From NCBI RefSeq assembly GCF_020026305.1, contig NZ_CP075691.1:5766001-5830000 (forward strand): DNA of 64,000 bases, in the 5' to 3' direction. Within the stretch, counting starts at the first letter, position 1, and each line of letters opens with the position of its first letter. The stretch is from Streptomyces sp. 135 (GTDB taxonomy: Bacteria > Actinomycetota > Actinomycetes > Streptomycetales > Streptomycetaceae). The notes beneath the pieces are model-generated. The model ran no database searches and had not been told where the DNA came from. It was given only the letters and a program-made list of their open reading frames with translations. Both the position numbers and the translations under genes were made by a program. This document shows, one piece after another, positions 60,493 through 64,000 of this stretch.

Positions 60493-63400
60493 ACCCGATC
60501 GAGTAGATCCGGCCGCCGCGCCGGCCTTGACACCACCCGCGCCGGAACCGCCGCCCGACGTCGACTTCCCGCCGCCCGTCGGCGCCTCGAAGGACTCCAA
60601 CGCCTCCAGCACGTCCTGGACACGGGAGATCTCCGCGTTGATGTCCGCCCGGCGCCGCACCAGGACCTCCAGCTCGCGCTTGCCCTCCTCGACCATGCGC
60701 GTCGCCTCGGCCTCGGCCTCCGCCTTGATCCGCTCGGCCTCGGCGACCAGCGACGCCTTCTTCGTCTCGGCCTCCTTCAGGAGCCCCTCGGCCTTCTTCA
60801 CGGCGGCGATCCGGACCTTGCCCGCCTCGGAATCGGCGTCCGAGACCAGCGCCTTCGCCTTCGTCTGCGCCTCGGCGAGCTGCGTCTCGGCAGCCTTCAC
60901 CAAAGCGTCACAGCGTTCGCCCGCGGTCTTCATCGCCTCCGCCGACTCGCGGCGCGCACGCTCGTGCAGCTCCTCGATCTCCGCCGTCAGCCGGTCACGC
61001 TGCTCCTCGGAGCGCTCCCTTATGGCCGTCGCGTCCTGACGGGCCCCGATGAGCAGCTCGTCCGCGTCCGTACGGGCCTTCTCCACCAGGGAGTTGCCCT
61101 CGATCGTCGCCTCGGTGACCAGCCGCTCGGCCTCCTTGCGCGCCGCGCCCACCATCGTGTCGGCCTGCGCCTCGGCGTCCGTCGTCGCCTTCAGCGCCTT
61201 CTCCTGGGCGTCCGCCGTCAGCTTCTCGGCCTCGGCCGCGGCTTCCGTGATGAGCGTGTCGACCTGCTCGGCCGCCTCCTGACGCTTCTTGTTGGCGGCC
61301 TGACGCGCCTCGTCCAGGGTGCGCTCGGCCTCCTCGCGCGCCTGGGACGTGAGCCGCTCGGCCTCCTGAGCCGCCTCAGCCTTGACGCGCTCGGACTCGC
61401 TCCGGATCCGCTCGGCGTGCTGCTGGGCGGAGTTGACCGCCTCGGCGGCCTCCGCGCGCAGCCGCTCCGCGTCGCCGGAAGCGTCCGAGATGAGCTTCTC
61501 GGCCTTGGCCACGGACTCCGCGCGCACCCGCTCGGCCTCCGCGGCCGTCTCGGCCAGCAGCCGCTCCGCCTCCGCGGTGGACTCGGCGCGCACCCGCTCC
61601 GCCTCGGCCGTGGACTCCGCGCGCAGCCGCTCGGCCTCCGCGGTCGACTCCGACTTGAGGCGCTCCGCCTGCTCCGTCGACTCGGCACGAAGGCGCTCGG
61701 CCTCCGCGATCGTCTCGTTCTGCAACCGCTCGGCCTCGCTGCGGGCCTCGCCGATCAGCGTGTCGGCCTGCCCCGCCGCGTCACTGCGGATGCGGTTGGC
61801 GTCCTCGCGGGCGTCGGCCCGCGTGCGGGCCGCGTCCTGCTCGGCCTGCGCGATGGTGTCGGAGGCCTCCGTGCGCACCCGCTGGGCGTGCTCCGAGGCG
61901 TCCGAACGCATCCGCTCGGCCTCCGCGATGGCGTCCGAAACCGTGCGCTCCGCAAGGGCCTTGGCGGCCTCCGAGGCCTCCGCGGCCTCGCGCCGGATAC
62001 GGCTGGCGTCCTCGGCGGCGCGTTCCCGCTCGGCGTACGCGTCGGAACGGACGCGGTCGGCCTCCTCCTGCGCCTCCGTGCGCGTACGCTCCGCCGCGTG
62101 CTCGGCGGCCGAGCGCAGGCCCGCCACCTCTTCCTGCGCCGCCTCGTGCAGGCCGGCGACGGAATCGCGTACGGACTGAGCGGTCTGCTCGGCCGCCGAC
62201 ACCATCTCCGTGGCGCGGCGGTCGGCCTCCTCGACCAGACGCACGGCCTCGGCCTGCGCCTCCTCGACCCGCTTGCGCGCCGAGGCGAGCAGCTCCTCGC
62301 TCTGCTCACGGGCCCGCTCACGCTCCTGGTCGGCCTCCGCGCGCGCCGAACCCAGCGTCTCCTCGGCCTCGCGGCGGCGGCGCGCCGCCTCCTCCTGCGC
62401 GGCGGCCAGCGCCTCGGCGGCCTCCGTGCCGACCCGCTCGGCGGCCGCGGCGGCCTCCGCGCGCACCCGGTCCGCGGACTCCTGCGCCTCGGTCTTCAGC
62501 CGCTCGGCTTCCGCCGCCGCCTCCGAACGCAGGCGCACCGCGAGGGTCTCGGCCTCCGCGCGCGCCTGCGAGGCATCGGCGGCGGCCTCGTCGCGCAGCC
62601 GTTCGGCCTCCGCCTCGGCCTGCGCCTGGAGCGTACGGATCCGCTCGGCGGACTCCGCCCGCAGCCGGTCGGTCTCCTCCGTGGCCTCCTTGCGCATCCG
62701 CGCCGCTTCCGCGCGGGCGTCGCTCAACGCCTGCTCGGCGGTGGCGAGGCGCTCCTCGGCCTCCGCGTGCAGCCGCGTCAGCTCCTCGGCGGCCTCCGCC
62801 TGCCGGGCCGCGACGGCACGCTCGGTCTCCTCGCGCAGCGCCCGCGCCGCGTCCTCGGCCTCCGACCGGGTGGTGGTCGCCTGCTCGTCGGCCTCCTCAC
62901 GGTGCCGCTCGGCCTCCGCGCGGGTGCGCTCCAGCGTCTCCTCGGCCTGCTTGCGCAGGGTCGTGGCACGCTCGACCGCCTCGGAACGCAGCCGCTCGCT
63001 GTCGGTGGCCGCTGCCGTCCGCAGCTCCTCGGCGTCCGCCTTGGCCTTGGCGAGCAGCTCCTCGGCGGACTTGGCCGCCTCCTCGATCTCCTTGACGGCC
63101 TCGCGCCGCGCCTCGCCCCGGATGCGCTCACCCTCGGAGACGGCCTCGGCCCGCAGCTGCTCGGCCTCGCCGCGCAGCCTGCGCGCCTCCTCCTGAAGCT
63201 CGACGGTCTTGGCGCGGTACTCCTTGGTGTCGTCCTTCGCCGCGCCCTTGAGCTCCTCGGCGATGTCATGCGCCTCGGCGCGCAGCCGGTCCGCCTCGGT
63301 CTCCGCCTCCGAACGGATCCGCTCGGCCTCCTCCGTGGCGGCCTTCGTGGTCTCCTTGGCGTTCTTCGACGCCTTGTCGAGGACCTCCTCAGCCGTCCGC

Positions 63401-64000
63401 GCCGCCTTCGCGAGCTGCCCCGCGGTCTCCTCGGCGGTGATCGTGCGCGCCTTCTCGGCGGCCTCCGCGATCAGCTTCTCGGCCTCGGCCCGGGCGTCGG
63501 CGATCAGCTGTTCCGCCTCGGACTTGGCGGTCTCCGCCTCCTTGGTGGCCTCGCCGACGAGGCGCGCCACCTGCTCCTTGGCGGTACGCGTGCGCTGCTC
63601 ACCCGCGGCCTCGGCGGCCGCGAGCTGCTTGGCCGCCGTCTCCTTGGCCTCGCCGAGCACCTTCTCGGCCTCGGCCCGCGCCGCACGCAGCGCGGTCTCC
63701 GCCTCGGCCATGCGCTGCTCGGCGGCCCGGCTCGCCTCCGCGGCCTGCCGACGCGCCTGCTCGGACTCGGTCGCCGTCGTCGAGCGCAACTGCTCGGCGT
63801 GGTCGGTGGCCTCCTGGGCCTGCGTGGACGCGGCGTTCAGCAGCCGCTCGGCGTCCGAACGGGCCCGGCGCAAGATGGCCTCGGCCTCGGCGCGCGCCGA
63901 CTCGGCGTCGTTCGCGAGACGCTGCCGCGCCTGTGCCGCGATCCGCTCCGCCTCCGCGCGGGCGGCGGCCAGCGCCTGCTCCGCCTCGGCGCGCGACTCG
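60472..64000 (-). CDS. scy: Polarity/cytoskeletal coiled-coil protein Scy, 3' part
   Basis: Scy organises the hyphal tip with DivIVA and FilP and times septation. The frame is open at the right edge; 1175 residues are visible, against about 1326 in S. coelicolor, so only the N-terminal part is missing. Nearly all of it is coiled coil of Ala, Glu, Arg, Gln and Leu with 11-residue and longer (51-residue) periodicity, best at 61438-61734. The last 45 residues turn Gly/Ser/Lys-rich. The end of the coil (RRRADINAEISRVQDVLEAL) resembles the end of FilP. Confidence 0.95.
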   Translation of the reverse strand, partial: ESRAEAEQALAAARAEAERIAAQARQRLANDAESARAEAEAILRRARSDAERLLNAASTQAQEATDHAEQLRSTTATESEQARRQAAEASRAAEQRMAEAETALRAARAEAEKVLGEAKETAAKQLAAAEAAGEQRTRTAKEQVARLVGEATKEAETAKSEAEQLIADARAEAEKLIAEAAEKARTITAEETAGQLAKAARTAEEVLDKASKNAKETTKAATEEAERIRSEAETEADRLRAEAHDIAEELKGAAKDDTKEYRAKTVELQEEARRLRGEAEQLRAEAVSEGERIRGEARREAVKEIEEAAKSAEELLAKAKADAEELRTAAATDSERLRSEAVERATTLRKQAEETLERTRAEAERHREEADEQATTTRSEAEDAARALREETERAVAARQAEAAEELTRLHAEAEERLATAEQALSDARAEAARMRKEATEETDRLRAESAERIRTLQAQAEAEAERLRDEAAADASQARAEAETLAVRLRSEAAAEAERLKTEAQESADRVRAEAAAAAERVGTEAAEALAAAQEEAARRRREAEETLGSARAEADQERERAREQSEELLASARKRVEEAQAEAVRLVEEADRRATEMVSAAEQTAQSVRDSVAGLHEAAQEEVAGLRSAAEHAAERTRTEAQEEADRVRSDAYAERERAAEDASRIRREAAEASEAAKALAERTVSDAIAEAERMRSDASEHAQRVRTEASDTIAQAEQDAARTRADAREDANRIRSDAAGQADTLIGEARSEAERLQNETIAEAERLRAESTEQAERLKSESTAEAERLRAESTAEAERVRAESTAEAERLLAETAAEAERVRAESVAKAEKLISDASGDAERLRAEAAEAVNSAQQHAERIRSESERVKAEAAQEAERLTSQAREEAERTLDEARQAANKKRQEAAEQVDTLITEAAAEAEKLTADAQEKALKATTDAEAQADTMVGAARKEAERLVTEATIEGNSLVEKARTDADELLIGARQDATAIRERSEEQRDRLTAEIEELHERARRESAEAMKTAGERCDALVKAAETQLAEAQTKAKALVSDADSEAGKVRIAAVKKAEGLLKEAETKKASLVAEAERIKAEAEAEATRMVEEGKRELEVLVRRRADINAEISRVQDVLEALESFEAPTGGGKSTSGGGSGAGGVKAGAAAGSTRSGGKTSEG
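61438..61734 (-). repeat. Nine 33-bp hendecad units in scy
   Basis: Nine consecutive 11-residue units of the form AERLRAESTAE lie in this part of the coil with no interruption. Most differ at one to five positions, and the DNA units differ mainly at third bases. Confidence 0.85.

Noticed and set aside
1..64000. CRISPR arrays, insertion sequences, rRNA genes or a replication origin
   Set aside because: None was seen: no spaced identical repeats, no transposase motifs, no rRNA signatures, no DnaA-box cluster.

Overview
The window is a very GC-rich actinobacterial chromosome segment and almost certainly comes from a Streptomyces. From tRNA-Arg rightward the gene order is the one I know from the Streptomyces core: response regulator, argS-like nrtL, lysA-hom-thrC-thrB-rho, rpmE-prfA-prmC, the atp operon, chiC, nucS, then filP and scy. 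Codons end overwhelmingly in G or C, GTG and TTG starts are common, and several promoters look leaderless.

Region 1 (1-8931) is accessory biosynthesis. It holds the 3' end of an NRPS gene (partial A, PCP, TE), a complete C-A-PCP module, a ketosynthase-ACP protein with no acyltransferase, a convergent type II thioesterase, an SRPBCC-fold protein and one small hypothetical gene. Start/stop overlaps join the three megasynth(et)ase genes into one operon. I cannot name the product.

Region 2 (8952-12026) is a probable horizontally acquired defence gene. It encodes a DUF262/DUF1524 (GmrSD-like) nuclease fused to a cysteine-less alkyltransferase-like domain, has a TTA codon near its start, and lies next to tRNA-Arg(CCG).

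Region 3 (12230-30000) is core metabolism and translation: a stand-alone response regulator, a frame-broken nrtL, lysA, hom, thrC, thrB and rho, then an LCP ligase, rpmE (behind a sigma-R type promoter), prfA, prmC, a Sua5-type tRNA modification gene, a phosphatase-like protein whose nucleophile is Ser, a glyA paralogue and a WecA-type glycan initiator.

Region 4 (30169-38529) is the F-type ATP synthase operon atpIBEFHAGDC plus a DUF2550 gene. Strong hairpins lie between atpD and atpC.

Region 5 (38678-55174) is mixed: secreted chitinase with its direct-repeat promoter, a two-component system, a PduO-type cobalamin adenosyltransferase, a phospholipase D family protein, a drug-type ABC exporter with divergent TetR, 3-hydroxybutyryl-CoA dehydrogenase, a STAS protein, a large frameshifted P-loop ATPase with a Pro-Thr-Asp-Lys repeat tail, nucS, an SCO5389-family protein, a luciferase-like oxidoreductase and a striking seven-copy 12-13 bp repeat array.

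Region 6 (55186-64000, minus strand) has two paralogous ABC-2 transporter pairs followed by the coiled-coil cytoskeletal genes filP and scy; scy runs off the right end.

Three loci (the first NRPS gene, nrtL and the P-loop ATPase) show broken reading frames or missing segments in GC-rich DNA. They may be true lesions or sequencing errors.
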